Assembly (NCBI GenBank): GCA_004431415.1
Contig: QPMI01000553.1
Coordinates: 291,441-355,440, forward strand
Reading direction: 5' to 3'
Source: Cyanophora paradoxa
Lineage: Eukaryota > Glaucocystophyceae > Cyanophorales > Cyanophoraceae
DNA: 64,000 bases
Of the stretch, positions 32,692 to 40,321 are shown piece after piece (position 1 is the first letter of the stretch; the number at the start of each line of letters is the position of its first letter). Under the pieces are notes generated by a model. That model was not told where the DNA came from. It worked only from the letters and a program-made list of their open reading frames with translations, and searched no databases. The translations under genes were made by a program, and so were the position numbers.

Positions 32692-33549
32692 TTACACGAG
32701 CTTTACAGCACCCGTCTCGAGGGCCTCTACCGTCTTCGTAATGTACAGCTGCAGCAGATCCTTAAGGTTGCTCTGCGGTAGCAATTTTACGTCTACGTGC
32801 ATCTGCCTGGCGGTTTCTCGCTTCCTGTAGCCCGTCTCCTTGCCCGTCCACTGCATGCCGAGGGCGTCCTTTCTCCGTATCGGCCGCACCGCCGTCTTCT
32901 GGTACTCCTCTCCGAACCAGTCGTCCTTGTAGAAATTCGGCAGGCCGCCCTGCCCCTCCGTCCGCATGAAATCGATGAGGAAATCCGACGCCTTCTTGCC
33001 GTCGAATTGAACGCGCGAGTAGTGCACCAGCGTGAGCAGGATGTGCGCGTGGAGCCGCCCCGACCGCGGCCCGTACTCGATGCCGATGTTCGCGTTGCCC
33101 CTCTCCACGTGCGTGTCGTACATGTCCGATTTAAAATCGAGACCCTTGGGGTTCGCCTTGTCCGCGTATACCCCCATCTTTATGCACTTTGCCAGCTGCC
33201 TGTCGTCGTAGAAAAGGGCCTCCAGCCCCCTGTGAAAGGCGTCTTGAACCTTGGAGCCTTCTCCCCTGCTCCGGGGCTTGTAGTTGGTCTGGATGGTGAT
33301 CATAAAATTCGACTCGCGCTGCGGCCTCTGCTCGACTACCCCGGACGGCGTCGTGAAGGTCTTGGTGGGCGCCGCGTCCAGCACCTTCTGGAACCACGTC
33401 TTGTCGGGTGCCAGCACCTTGTCGTTGATGTTGCCCACCACGATGTGAGTCTCTACCCGGGAGCGGCCGGAGGCGTCCATGCGGAGGTGCGGGTTCGGGG
33501 CGCGGGCTTGCCTGTTTGCTGCTACGCCCCTCGCGATGAGGTTGAGCAT
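32692..33549 (-). CDS. HUH-motif Rep-like endonuclease, intact paralogue (285 aa)
   Basis: Motif I NFMITIQTNY (residues 81-90), motif II RLHAHILLTL (His167-Ala-His169), motif III LYITKT (Tyr269, Lys272). The order and hydrophobic flanks match HUH Rep proteins, where the His pair binds the metal and the Tyr makes the covalent 5'-DNA link. No helicase domain is present. The promoter motif AAAATTTTCTAGGCC is upstream. It is divergent from the VLTF3-like gene over a 100-bp region rich in TCACCTGA. Best candidate for the replication initiator of element A, acting on the iteron region at 45.5-46.9 kb (inference). Confidence 0.7.
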   Translation of the reverse strand: MLNLIARGVAANRQARAPNPHLRMDASGRSRVETHIVVGNINDKVLAPDKTWFQKVLDAAPTKTFTTPSGVVEQRPQRESNFMITIQTNYKPRSRGEGSKVQDAFHRGLEALFYDDRQLAKCIKMGVYADKANPKGLDFKSDMYDTHVERGNANIGIEYGPRSGRLHAHILLTLVHYSRVQFDGKKASDFLIDFMRTEGQGGLPNFYKDDWFGEEYQKTAVRPIRRKDALGMQWTGKETGYRKRETARQMHVDVKLLPQSNLKDLLQLYITKTVEALETGAVKLV

Positions 33550-33650
33550 GTCAGATCAAGGCCTAGAAAATTTTCCGAGGCTAGGGTGAGCTTCCACGTG
33601 GGGCCCCGGGGTACGCCTGCGCCTCACCTGAGCGATCACCTGAGCCTCAC
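33550..33650. promoter_or_regulatory. divergent promoter with TCACCTGA boxes
   Basis: Contains one TTTTCTAG motif facing the HUH gene and TCACCTGA boxes at 33624-33631, 33636-33643 and 33656-33663 facing the VLTF3-like gene, which has no TTTTCT motif of its own. Suggests a different, perhaps early, control of that gene. Confidence 0.45.
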
Positions 33651-34286
33651 ATGAATCACCTGAGCAACGCCTTCTGTCACATCTGCGGCCTCACCTGCGG
33701 CTGGGACCCACTCGATTGCGTGAAGCCAGTTTGCCACTTCTGCAAGGGCGTAGCTCAGCTGCAGTACGAGGACTCGGAGGAATGGCAGACTCTGGCGAAA
33801 TCGATCTCCTCCTCCGAAACTTTGAGCAGATCCAGCGCTACGGCGCCATCCTTCACGACGAGGGGGACCCAGACTTCGACACTCCGGCACCGTACCCCGC
33901 CGCCGCCGCCGCCATCACCAGTTCCTACCTTGGAGCCGGAGAGCGCCCCCGCAAGCGCAACCGTCGCACCCAAGGCCCCCAAGGCGAAGCCGCTGTCCCC
34001 TGCGGAAATTGCGGCTCTACCGCCCTCGTTGGTGTTCACCTGGATGGGGATCTGGTTTGCCAAGGCTGCGGTCTGGTCCTGGATCTTTATTATCCGGACC
34101 ATCAACCCCTGGCTGTCAGCGAAATCCACAGCAACTACCTGCGGAAGTACCACGTATCTGAGCGACTTAAGCAGCACTGCCTGGAGGATTCTCCTGTACC
34201 CGAGGACGTGCTGGCAGCTATTGCGAGGCGCATGGCAGGGAAGGAGTGGAGCAAAGACAATATCCGCCAAGTTCTCCGGGCTCTGA
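33651..34286 (+). CDS. overlapping open frame with Cys-rich start and membrane segment (211 aa)
   Basis: Begins upstream of the VLTF3-like gene with MNHLSNAFCHICGLTCGW and a second CxxC (CHFC), a zinc-ribbon-like start, then overlaps the VLTF3-like frame by about 500 bp. It includes a Pro-rich stretch and a hydrophobic segment (VFTWMGIWFAKAAVWSWIF). Either a genuine overlapping gene, or its first ~45 codons are the true N-terminus of the VLTF3-like protein separated by a frame break. The sequence alone does not decide. Confidence 0.35.
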   Translation: MNHLSNAFCHICGLTCGWDPLDCVKPVCHFCKGVAQLQYEDSEEWQTLAKSISSSETLSRSSATAPSFTTRGTQTSTLRHRTPPPPPPSPVPTLEPESAPASATVAPKAPKAKPLSPAEIAALPPSLVFTWMGIWFAKAAVWSWIFIIRTINPWLSAKSTATTCGSTTYLSDLSSTAWRILLYPRTCWQLLRGAWQGRSGAKTISAKFSGL

Positions 34287-34612
34287 AGCAGCAGAAGTAC
34301 ATCGAGCGCTGGGCGCAGATCAAGTGGCGCATCACGGGCGAGCGCCCGCCTCCGATGAGCGCGGAGGATATGGACCGGGTGCAGGAGATGTTCGCCCTGG
34401 TGGAGGTCCCCTTCAGCATTTTCAAGTCGCAGGGTAGGAAGAATATGCTCAACTACAACTACGTTTTCAGGCAGATTTTCGTGCTGCTAGATTTGCCCCA
34501 GCACCTCCCCTACTTTCCCTTGCTCAAGAGCAGGCAGAAACTCTCGGAGTTAGATTCGATTTGGAACAGGATCTGCGAGTACAACGACTGGCATTTCTTT
34601 CCTACTCTTTAG
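33782..34612 (+). CDS. VLTF3-like late transcription factor (276 aa)
   Basis: A zinc ribbon (CGNCGS...VCQGCG, residues ~76-98) is followed by the poxvirus late transcription factor VLTF3-type C-terminal domain, recognisable by RKNMLNYNYVF, LPYFPLLKSRQKL and the terminal IWNRICEYNDWHF. VLTF3 homologues are core genes of nucleocytoviruses and occur in mriyaviruses and many polinton-like viruses, where they direct late transcription. The N-terminal ~70 residues are low-complexity. The start is the first in-frame ATG with a helical opening (MADSGEIDLLL). It is the natural candidate to recognise the TTTTCTnAG motif upstream of the structural genes. Confidence 0.88.
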   Translation: MADSGEIDLLLRNFEQIQRYGAILHDEGDPDFDTPAPYPAAAAAITSSYLGAGERPRKRNRRTQGPQGEAAVPCGNCGSTALVGVHLDGDLVCQGCGLVLDLYYPDHQPLAVSEIHSNYLRKYHVSERLKQHCLEDSPVPEDVLAAIARRMAGKEWSKDNIRQVLRALKQQKYIERWAQIKWRITGERPPPMSAEDMDRVQEMFALVEVPFSIFKSQGRKNMLNYNYVFRQIFVLLDLPQHLPYFPLLKSRQKLSELDSIWNRICEYNDWHFFPTL

Positions 34613-34957
34613 CTACTCTTTAGTGATCGCGGCGGCCTTCCGCTCGAGCGCCTGCTTGATTCCGAAGCTCGCGCTGGTAGCCTTGATTAGCATGTTCGTC
34701 TGCCCGTGTGTAAATCCGAGGATGAACATAATTCCGCCGGTGGGGTCGTCGTCGAAAAACTTGAGGGTGAGCACGTATTTCGAGAGCAGGCCGAGGGAGA
34801 GGCCGTTGACGGCGACTTGCGCGGCGAGCTCGGCCGCGTGGCCCGCCCTATTTTCGCCTTCGTGCGAGGAGAAGGCGGCGTCGATGAGGGAGCCGGATGC
34901 CAGGCCGAGGGCGTACTGCACGATAGCCTGGGAGAGCCCTAGGAGCACCTTTGACAT
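34613..34957 (-). CDS. hypothetical membrane-associated protein (114 aa)
   Basis: Start placed at the ATG after AAAAATTTCCGAGGCCCCAGGAAA (promoter-type). Mostly small hydrophobic residues with two weak membrane candidates (LLGLSQAIVQYALGLASGS; GGIMFILGF). Its stop codon abuts the stop of the VLTF3-like gene (tail to tail). Unknown function. Confidence 0.6.
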   Translation of the reverse strand: MSKVLLGLSQAIVQYALGLASGSLIDAAFSSHEGENRAGHAAELAAQVAVNGLSLGLLSKYVLTLKFFDDDPTGGIMFILGFTHGQTNMLIKATSASFGIKQALERKAAAITKE

Positions 34958-34991
34958 TTTCCTGGGGCCTCGGAAATTTTTAAGGGCGCGC

Positions 34992-35336
34992 CTAGGCGTC
35001 GGAGTCCTCGTCCTCTTCCTCCTCTTCCTCCGAGCTGGACTCTGAGGTCGCAAAATCGTCCGGGTCGCGCACGTAAATTACTCTGTCTCCCTCTTCGTCT
35101 GTCATCTCTTCCGAGCTGGTGTCCTCGCTGCCCAGCGACTCAGCCGCGGCCTCGTCCGCCGCCTCCGACGTGAGGCGCTCCCAGTTAATTCCCAGCGCGT
35201 CGCAGATCCTCTCCAGGGCGCTGCTGACCTCGCCGTCGTTAAAGGGCGAGGAGGGGTCGAGGCTGGCCTCCAGGAGGCAGTCGTAGACGATAGACTCGAC
35301 ACGGAAGACGGAGGCGATGTGGGCGCTGGGCGACAT
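34992..35336 (-). CDS. hypothetical acidic protein (114 aa)
   Basis: A helical N-terminal half (VESIVYDCLLEAS...LERICDALGINW) and a strongly acidic Ser/Glu/Asp tail of about 50 residues. Promoter GATTTTTTCTGAGGC before the ATG. Acidic tails of this kind occur in histone-chaperone-like or transcription-linked virus proteins; no family recognised. Confidence 0.6.
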   Translation of the reverse strand: MSPSAHIASVFRVESIVYDCLLEASLDPSSPFNDGEVSSALERICDALGINWERLTSEAADEAAAESLGSEDTSSEEMTDEEGDRVIYVRDPDDFATSESSSEEEEEEDEDSDA

Positions 35337-35362
35337 GCTTACGCACGTAGCCTCAGAAAAAA

Positions 35363-36432
35363 TCAGGCGAGGCCGCGGTGCTTTCTAAAATTATCTATCA
35401 TGCCGAGGAGCGTCTTGTCCACCGTGCCGTCGTCCGGACCCACGAGATTTTCCCCGTTGACGGTTTCGCCCTCCCAGTACTCCTTGGATCCGATTCGGAA
35501 CGGGGGCGGCTCCTCGGCCTTGTAGACGTAAAGGACGTCCAGAGGGTTCGTAGAGTTGTTGGAAGAATCGATGATAAGGCAGTGGTTATCCTGCGTGTAT
35601 TTATCGAGCAGGTAGTAGAAGGCGCGCTGGGATATGATGTCGCCCCACTCCTTTGCGAGGGCCTCGCGCTGCATCGCCTGCGAGCACTTGAAAATGACAG
35701 CCAGATCAGTATTGGAGCGCAGGACGGGATTGATGCCCTTGGCATACTGCGTCGTGATAAGGGTCATGATTTTGTAGTGGCGCCCCGCCACGAACAGCTC
35801 GTTGAGGCCTCGTCGTACCGCAGCCGCGCGTCGGAAATCACGTCGTCGAGCAGCACGAAAAATCGCGGGTCGACGGGATCTTCCTTTCCGGCCAGCACGT
35901 CTTCGGACTTGTTGTGCTGCATGATCGCCTGCTGTCTCCTGAATAAATGGAAGAGCACGCCCGGGTTGTACTTGGGCCAGATGAAGCGCTGGGGTATGTA
36001 CTGCTTCCAGTACCCGTTCAGGCGATCGGTCTGGCTGATTACGATACCCCCCGGGAAGGTGCCCGAGAGGTTGAACATGAGATCGCGAAGGAAGAAGGAC
36101 TTGCCCGTGCGCCGCTTGCCGACACAGACGACGGTGGCGTCGGACTTCACGGTGTTCACGTCGAACCATTTAAGTTCGGGCAGGCAGGCCATGCGCTCGA
36201 TGCCGCCCGTCTTCGAGTTGTCGAGGAAGGCGTTGACCTGCTCGGGCGTGAGCTGCATGCCGTCCTCCGTCATACCCATCGCGCAGCTGGCGCCGGCGGC
36301 GGGGGCGGTGCCCGAGCCCGAGCCGGTGGCCTGGCCGGCGGGGGCGGGGGCCGCGGGCGCTGCGCCTGCGGGCTGGGCGGCCTGGGGCTTGGCCGCCTTC
36401 GGCTTCTTCGGCTTCTTGGGGTCCTTGGCCAT
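35363..36432 (-). CDS. A32/FtsK-type genome-packaging ATPase (frame break)
   Basis: An Ala/Pro/Lys-rich leader (residues 1-50), Walker A GKRRTGKSFF (~105-114), Walker B FFVLLDDVI (~191-199). The frame then changes near 35,805, and the other frame continues with GRHYKIMTLITTQYAKGIN (sensor/Gln region) and about 110 further residues to FRKHRGLA. Family knowledge: these HerA/FtsK-superfamily ATPases pump the genome into the capsid and are a hallmark of NCLDV, polinton-like viruses and virophages. Element B has a homologue at 54912 with the same GRHxxIT...TQ block. Divergent from the resolvase gene. Confidence 0.85.
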
Positions 36433-36469
36433 TTTACCCCCTTCATTCAGATTTTCTTGTGACCTCGGA
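36433..36469. promoter_or_regulatory. divergent promoter, ATPase / resolvase
   Basis: 37 bp between divergent starts. AGATTTTCTTGTGACC faces the resolvase. The ATPase side carries GAAGGGGGTAAA directly before its ATG. Confidence 0.5.
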
Positions 36470-36945
36470 ATGAAGATTCTCGGCGTGGATGTGGGGGTCA
36501 TTAATTTCGCCTGGTGCCTCATCGAATTCGATCCGCAGACAAAGGAATCCCAGATTCTCGACTGGCAAAAGATCGCCCTCTTCCCGTCTGCGCGCTGCTG
36601 TGGCCGCCTTGTGGCGCGCCTGGTTGAGGTTACTCGCGGCCATAGCGCCTTCGGCCTTCCCGACCAGATCGCGATCGAGGGCCAGAGGACGGGAATTAAT
36701 CGCTGCATCGAGTGCACGCTCCACGCCCTCCTGTACGGGCGTGCGCGGATCGTGAGCCGCGCGCCATCAAGCATTTCTTCAAGATCTCGAACCCGAGCTA
36801 CAAGGAGCGCAAGCGCGGCGCCGTGGACAAGTGCCGCGACCTTGTACCCGCCGAGCTTGCCGATATCGCGGATCGCAACGGCAAGCTCGACGACCTCTGC
36901 GACGCCTACTTAATCGCCCTCTACGCCGCCCTCAATCCGTTGTGA
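36470..36945 (+). CDS. RuvC-like Holliday junction resolvase (frame break)
   Basis: Opens MKILGVDVGVINFAW (catalytic Asp7, RNase H fold strand 1), then IAIEGQRTGIN with the second acidic residue (Glu), and LDDLCDAYLIALYAAL with the C-terminal Asp pair. This is the catalytic triad layout of poxvirus A22/RuvC-type resolvases. The frame changes near 36,760 between the second and third motifs. Resolvases of this family process branched genomes before packaging and are part of the mriyavirus and NCLDV core. Neighbours are the ATPase and small zinc proteins. Confidence 0.82.
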
Positions 36946-36963
36946 TTTCTGGAGGGCCCGCAG

Positions 36964-37131
36964 ATGGGATCCTCATGCCGTAAGCCGAGGCCCCTCTGCT
37001 GCGAAATCTGCCGCCTGCCGCAGACCAAGCGCGGCTGGGTGCTCAAGGCGGGCGTTTACGTCTGCTGCGCCCGGTGCGCCGTCCGCTACTACGCACTTTT
37101 TTCTGAAGGCTGCTTACATCCCCGTAGCTAG
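36964..37131 (+). CDS. small Cys-rich protein (55 aa)
   Basis: Short gene with CCEICRLPQTKRGW and CCARCAVRYY, a pair of CxxC knuckles 22 residues apart. Promoter GATTTCTGGAGGGCCCGCAG directly before the ATG, right after the resolvase stop. Probably a minimal zinc ribbon. Function unknown. Confidence 0.65.
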   Translation: MGSSCRKPRPLCCEICRLPQTKRGWVLKAGVYVCCARCAVRYYALFSEGCLHPRS

Positions 37132-37132
37132 C

Positions 37133-37526
37133 ATGGAGCACGCCCACTACTGCTTCAAGTGCCGTTCCAACACCAAGCTCGCCAACGTCGAGGTGCGTAC
37201 CAGCAAGAACAACCGCCAGGTGGCCGTCGGCTCCTGCACGCAATGCAGCGGCCGGGTCTCGCGCTTCATGCGCCGGGTCCTCGAGGAGGGGCCCGGGAGA
37301 CCAGCCCCCGCCGCAGCGCCCGCAGGTGGCCCACGCCACTGGCCCGGCCGCCGGCTCGAGCCAGGCACCGGCAGCCCCTACGGTCCCGAAGCCCCCCGCG
37401 GCGCCCCGCGTCAAGAAGACGGCGGCCCCGGCGGACGACTCGGCGCCCGCCGAGAGCCAAGTCCCGAAGCGCCAGCGCGCGCCGAAGAAGGCGGCGAGCG
37501 AGCCCGCGATTGCAGTTCAGATGTAA
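37133..37526 (+). CDS. DUF5679-like zinc protein (frame break)
   Basis: The N-terminus YCFKCRSNTKLANVEV...KNNRQVAVGSCTQC is the CxxC / KNGR / CxxC pattern of small DUF5679-type proteins common in giant viruses. Near 37,310 the frame changes, and an Ala/Pro/Lys-rich tail continues to a stop at 37,526 (KRQRAPKKAASEPAIAVQM). Basic tail and zinc knuckle suggest nucleic-acid binding. Confidence 0.6.
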
Positions 37527-37771
37527 TTCGGCGGCGCAACTGCCCCTGCCACTGCTTCGTCTGCGACTACCCCCCCACCTGCTTCCCGGGCCACCTGCAG
37601 TTCGGCCACGAGATCGCGGTGGCGCGCGTGGGCGGGCGGGTCCGCCTCGTCTGCAGGCGCTGCGCGCGCGGCCTCTTCGCCGATTTTCGCAGGATTCGCG
37701 ACAGGGAGCTCACGGGCAGTATTTCTAAGTCCCTCCCCAAATTAAGAAATGGCCTCCCTGCTGTTCGATAG
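37527..37771 (+). CDS. zinc-ribbon protein without clear start
   Basis: In the original frame of the preceding gene: NCPCHCFVCDYPPTC...RVRLVCRRCARGLF, with four CxxC-type pairs. No ATG lies at a sensible position, so the start is lost by a frame change or an alternative codon is used. Ends just before the next small gene. Confidence 0.4.
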
Positions 37772-38020
37772 GGACACTGTGACATGTACCAAATGCAGAA
37801 CCGATTCGACGGCGTTTACCCCGAGCGCATGCCGCAGGAGCAGTTCCCGCGCCCGCACTGGGCGGACCACCGCACGTACGGGCTCCGCAGGCCCGGGGCG
37901 GGGCAGCTGATGGTGACGCCCGGGGGCGCGCCGGCGGAGCGCGACTGGTCGCCCCTCTGGATTATAGCGGGGATCCTGGTGGGGTACCTCCTCTTCCGAC
38001 CCAGTGTAATTTCTCAGTGA
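37749..38020 (+). CDS. small single-pass membrane protein
   Basis: The best promoter match (GTATTTCTAAGTCCCTCCCC...) precedes an ATG at 37,749, whose frame (MASLLFDRDT) slips within ~12 codons into the frame starting at 37,784 (MYQMQNRFDGVYPERM). The C-terminus has a membrane helix (WIIAGILVGYLLF). If no frame change exists, the start is 37,784 and the protein has 78 residues. Confidence 0.55.
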
Positions 38021-38032
38021 CCCCGTACCCCG

Positions 38033-38299
38033 ATGTCTGAAATTGATCTGCAAATCGAGATGCTGCGGCGGCGCTTCCAGGGGATGACACTCGAGCAAAC
38101 TCTACGGGAAGATGCGGCCAGATTGCCTTACGGGCTCGACAAAGTGATTCGACGGATGGTGAAAACGGGGGTGAAGACCCCCGATGCCCTGATTTACGCA
38201 GACACGCCCAATCCCTTTAATTCTTATCAGAGCAACACCTTCCGAGCGGGCACGCCTCTATTCAGACGCGATGGGCGCAGGGTTCGCTCCTCTATGTAA
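38033..38299 (+). CDS. hypothetical protein (88 aa)
   Basis: Helical, charged; MSEIDLQIEMLRRRFQGM. The promoter AATTTCTCAGTGACCCCGTACCCCG overlaps the end of the preceding gene. No family recognised. Confidence 0.65.
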   Translation: MSEIDLQIEMLRRRFQGMTLEQTLREDAARLPYGLDKVIRRMVKTGVKTPDALIYADTPNPFNSYQSNTFRAGTPLFRRDGRRVRSSM

Positions 38300-38320
38300 T
38301 TTTCTCAGCGCCCCTTAAAC

Positions 38321-38599
38321 ATGCCAGAGGTGCAGAAGAAGCCCGCGAAAAAGGCGCCCACAAACGGGCAGGAGAAACCGACCAAGGCCGAGGTGAAGGA
38401 GGCGAAGGAAAAGCTGAAGGGCCCGCCCGAATTTCCAAAGGGGCCAAAGCCGCTGTACGAGGACGTCTCGCCCGGCGAAATATTCGTGGCGATGCGCCCG
38501 ACGAAGCAGGGGAAGAAGGGCGGCGATAAGAAGGACGGGAAGGAAGACAAGGCCAAGACCGATAAAATTTCAAAGCCCATCCCTAAGAAGAGCAAATGA
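38321..38599 (+). CDS. Lys-rich basic protein (92 aa)
   Basis: Over a quarter lysine, Pro-rich, no hydrophobic core; KKPAKKAPTNGQEKPTKAEV. Promoter AATTTTCTCAGCGCCCCTTAAAC. Overlaps the next gene's start by 4 bp. A genome-condensing core protein is a reasonable guess only. Confidence 0.65.
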   Translation: MPEVQKKPAKKAPTNGQEKPTKAEVKEAKEKLKGPPEFPKGPKPLYEDVSPGEIFVAMRPTKQGKKGGDKKDGKEDKAKTDKISKPIPKKSK

Positions 38600-40281
38600 G
38601 GGGGCTCGCCTCGCGTTTCGCGCCGCGCAACGTGCTCGCGATCCCGGGGGGCGGGGACTCGCACATCACGCCCTTCGAGAGCGACAAGTACGCACACTTT
38701 CAGCAGATGATGAAGACGACGCTGGCGAGGGCCACGCCGGAAATTCGGTTCGAGGAGCGCGATCAATCGGACAAGCTCGCCGAGGTGGAGGCACAGGCCA
38801 TCGCCAACGCGTACTACATAAACAAGTTCCAGCAGATGGAGTCGAGCCTCGACGAAGAGTACGAGGAGGGCTTCCGCGCATGGCTGATGGGCCAGTCGGC
38901 CTTCACCGCGAACCTGAAGGCCAAGGGGGCGGGCACCTGCGACGTGGACGGCAAGAATCTGACGGTGCTGCCGGGAGTGCGCGAGTTCTGCAAGTCGAAG
39001 GAGGATCAGATTACCGAATTCCTGAAGCGCAAGAAGCGCCTCGAGACTCTGGGCCCGATGAACCTCGAGGACGCGTATTACTACTACAAGTACATCATCA
39101 ACGGAGAGGAATTCAAGCCCACGAGCATTTACGCGCGAGAGAACAAGAAGCCCGAGGAGCTGATCGGAGGGAAGTACGACCCCGACTGGACGAACCGCAA
39201 CACGCGCCAGCCCTTCGCCCAGGCCGAGCCGCCCTCGAGCTCGGACAGCGAGGGGCCGGGGCCGGACGAGAGCCGCCAGCGCGACGTACCCAGGGAGAAA
39301 AGGCCGAAGACGCCCCCGCTGGCGCCGCAGCCCGGCCCTTCACAGCCCCCGGAAACGGTGGCCAGGCCGTCCGCACCCCCGCCGGAGCAGCAGCCCCCGC
39401 CCCCGCCCCCGCCCCCGCCCGAGCCGCAGGCGGGGCCCTCGCGCCCGCCAGAGGTGGTAGCAGCCGAGGCGGCGGCCGTTGCAGCGGCAAGGGCCGTGCT
39501 CGAGCAGGTGCCCGTCGCCGTCCAGGCCCAACTCGCAAACGCGGGGATAGAAATTGCCCCCTCGTCCCCGCGCGAGAAGGAAGCCACGGACAAGCGCAGG
39601 GCCGCGTACAAGGATGCGGGGCGGCGACCCGGGTATACGACGATGGATGGAAATGACGCGACTGACAATGCCGTCAAGAAGGTGAAAGACGCAGCAGAAG
39701 CTCGCCGTGCGGGGCTGCTGAAGCAAATCCGCAGCGGTACACGACCCGAACGAATGGAAGCGGAAACCCCAGCTGAGCGCGCGGTCCGCGAGCAGGCAGA
39801 GGCAGCGGAAAGCGAGCTGCGGGCGGGATTCCTGGAAACGGTCTCGTCCGAAATTACGCGCGCGGCAGGGGACGAGGCTGTGCAACAATTCCTTGCCCGT
39901 CAAATCGATTATAATCAGCTGGCGGCCATAGCCCAGGCCCGGGCCACCGGTGTCAACCGCCAACAGGCGCAGATTGCAGAACAGCACCGTGATATTTCGG
40001 ATCTGGGCGGAGACATTGTAAAATTCTACGAAGCTGAGCGAGAGGAGGACCCGCTGGGATCTGCGGCGAAGGGCCCCTTTACGGAACGAGTGCGGCGCGT
40101 CGAGGAGCGGGCCCAGCAACTCATGAACTTGGAGCCGGAGCGTTACTTCAAGTTGGACAGAGGACTTATCATAGGTTATCTTGAAGGAAGACGCGACTGG
40201 TCTGCGATCACAGACGCACTCCGCAAGAAGGCGTACGACGAGGACCTGGCGCGACGGGGGCCGCGCCCTCTAATAACGTAG
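38596..40281 (+). CDS. hypothetical large virion protein (561 aa)
   Basis: Residues 1-190 appear folded and charged (SDKYAHFQQMMKTTLARATP). A long Pro/Ser/Glu linker runs from ~200 to 290 with a Pro10 run, then a helical Ala/Glu/Arg-rich C-terminal half. Immediately upstream of the capsid gene and coupled to the Lys-rich gene by an ATGA overlap. Probably an internal scaffold or core protein; no family recognised. Confidence 0.7.
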   Translation: MRGLASRFAPRNVLAIPGGGDSHITPFESDKYAHFQQMMKTTLARATPEIRFEERDQSDKLAEVEAQAIANAYYINKFQQMESSLDEEYEEGFRAWLMGQSAFTANLKAKGAGTCDVDGKNLTVLPGVREFCKSKEDQITEFLKRKKRLETLGPMNLEDAYYYYKYIINGEEFKPTSIYARENKKPEELIGGKYDPDWTNRNTRQPFAQAEPPSSSDSEGPGPDESRQRDVPREKRPKTPPLAPQPGPSQPPETVARPSAPPPEQQPPPPPPPPPEPQAGPSRPPEVVAAEAAAVAAARAVLEQVPVAVQAQLANAGIEIAPSSPREKEATDKRRAAYKDAGRRPGYTTMDGNDATDNAVKKVKDAAEARRAGLLKQIRSGTRPERMEAETPAERAVREQAEAAESELRAGFLETVSSEITRAAGDEAVQQFLARQIDYNQLAAIAQARATGVNRQQAQIAEQHRDISDLGGDIVKFYEAEREEDPLGSAAKGPFTERVRRVEERAQQLMNLEPERYFKLDRGLIIGYLEGRRDWSAITDALRKKAYDEDLARRGPRPLIT

Positions 40282-40321
40282 GCGAGCCCTCCAAAAAATT
40301 TTCTCAACGCACCCCTAAACC

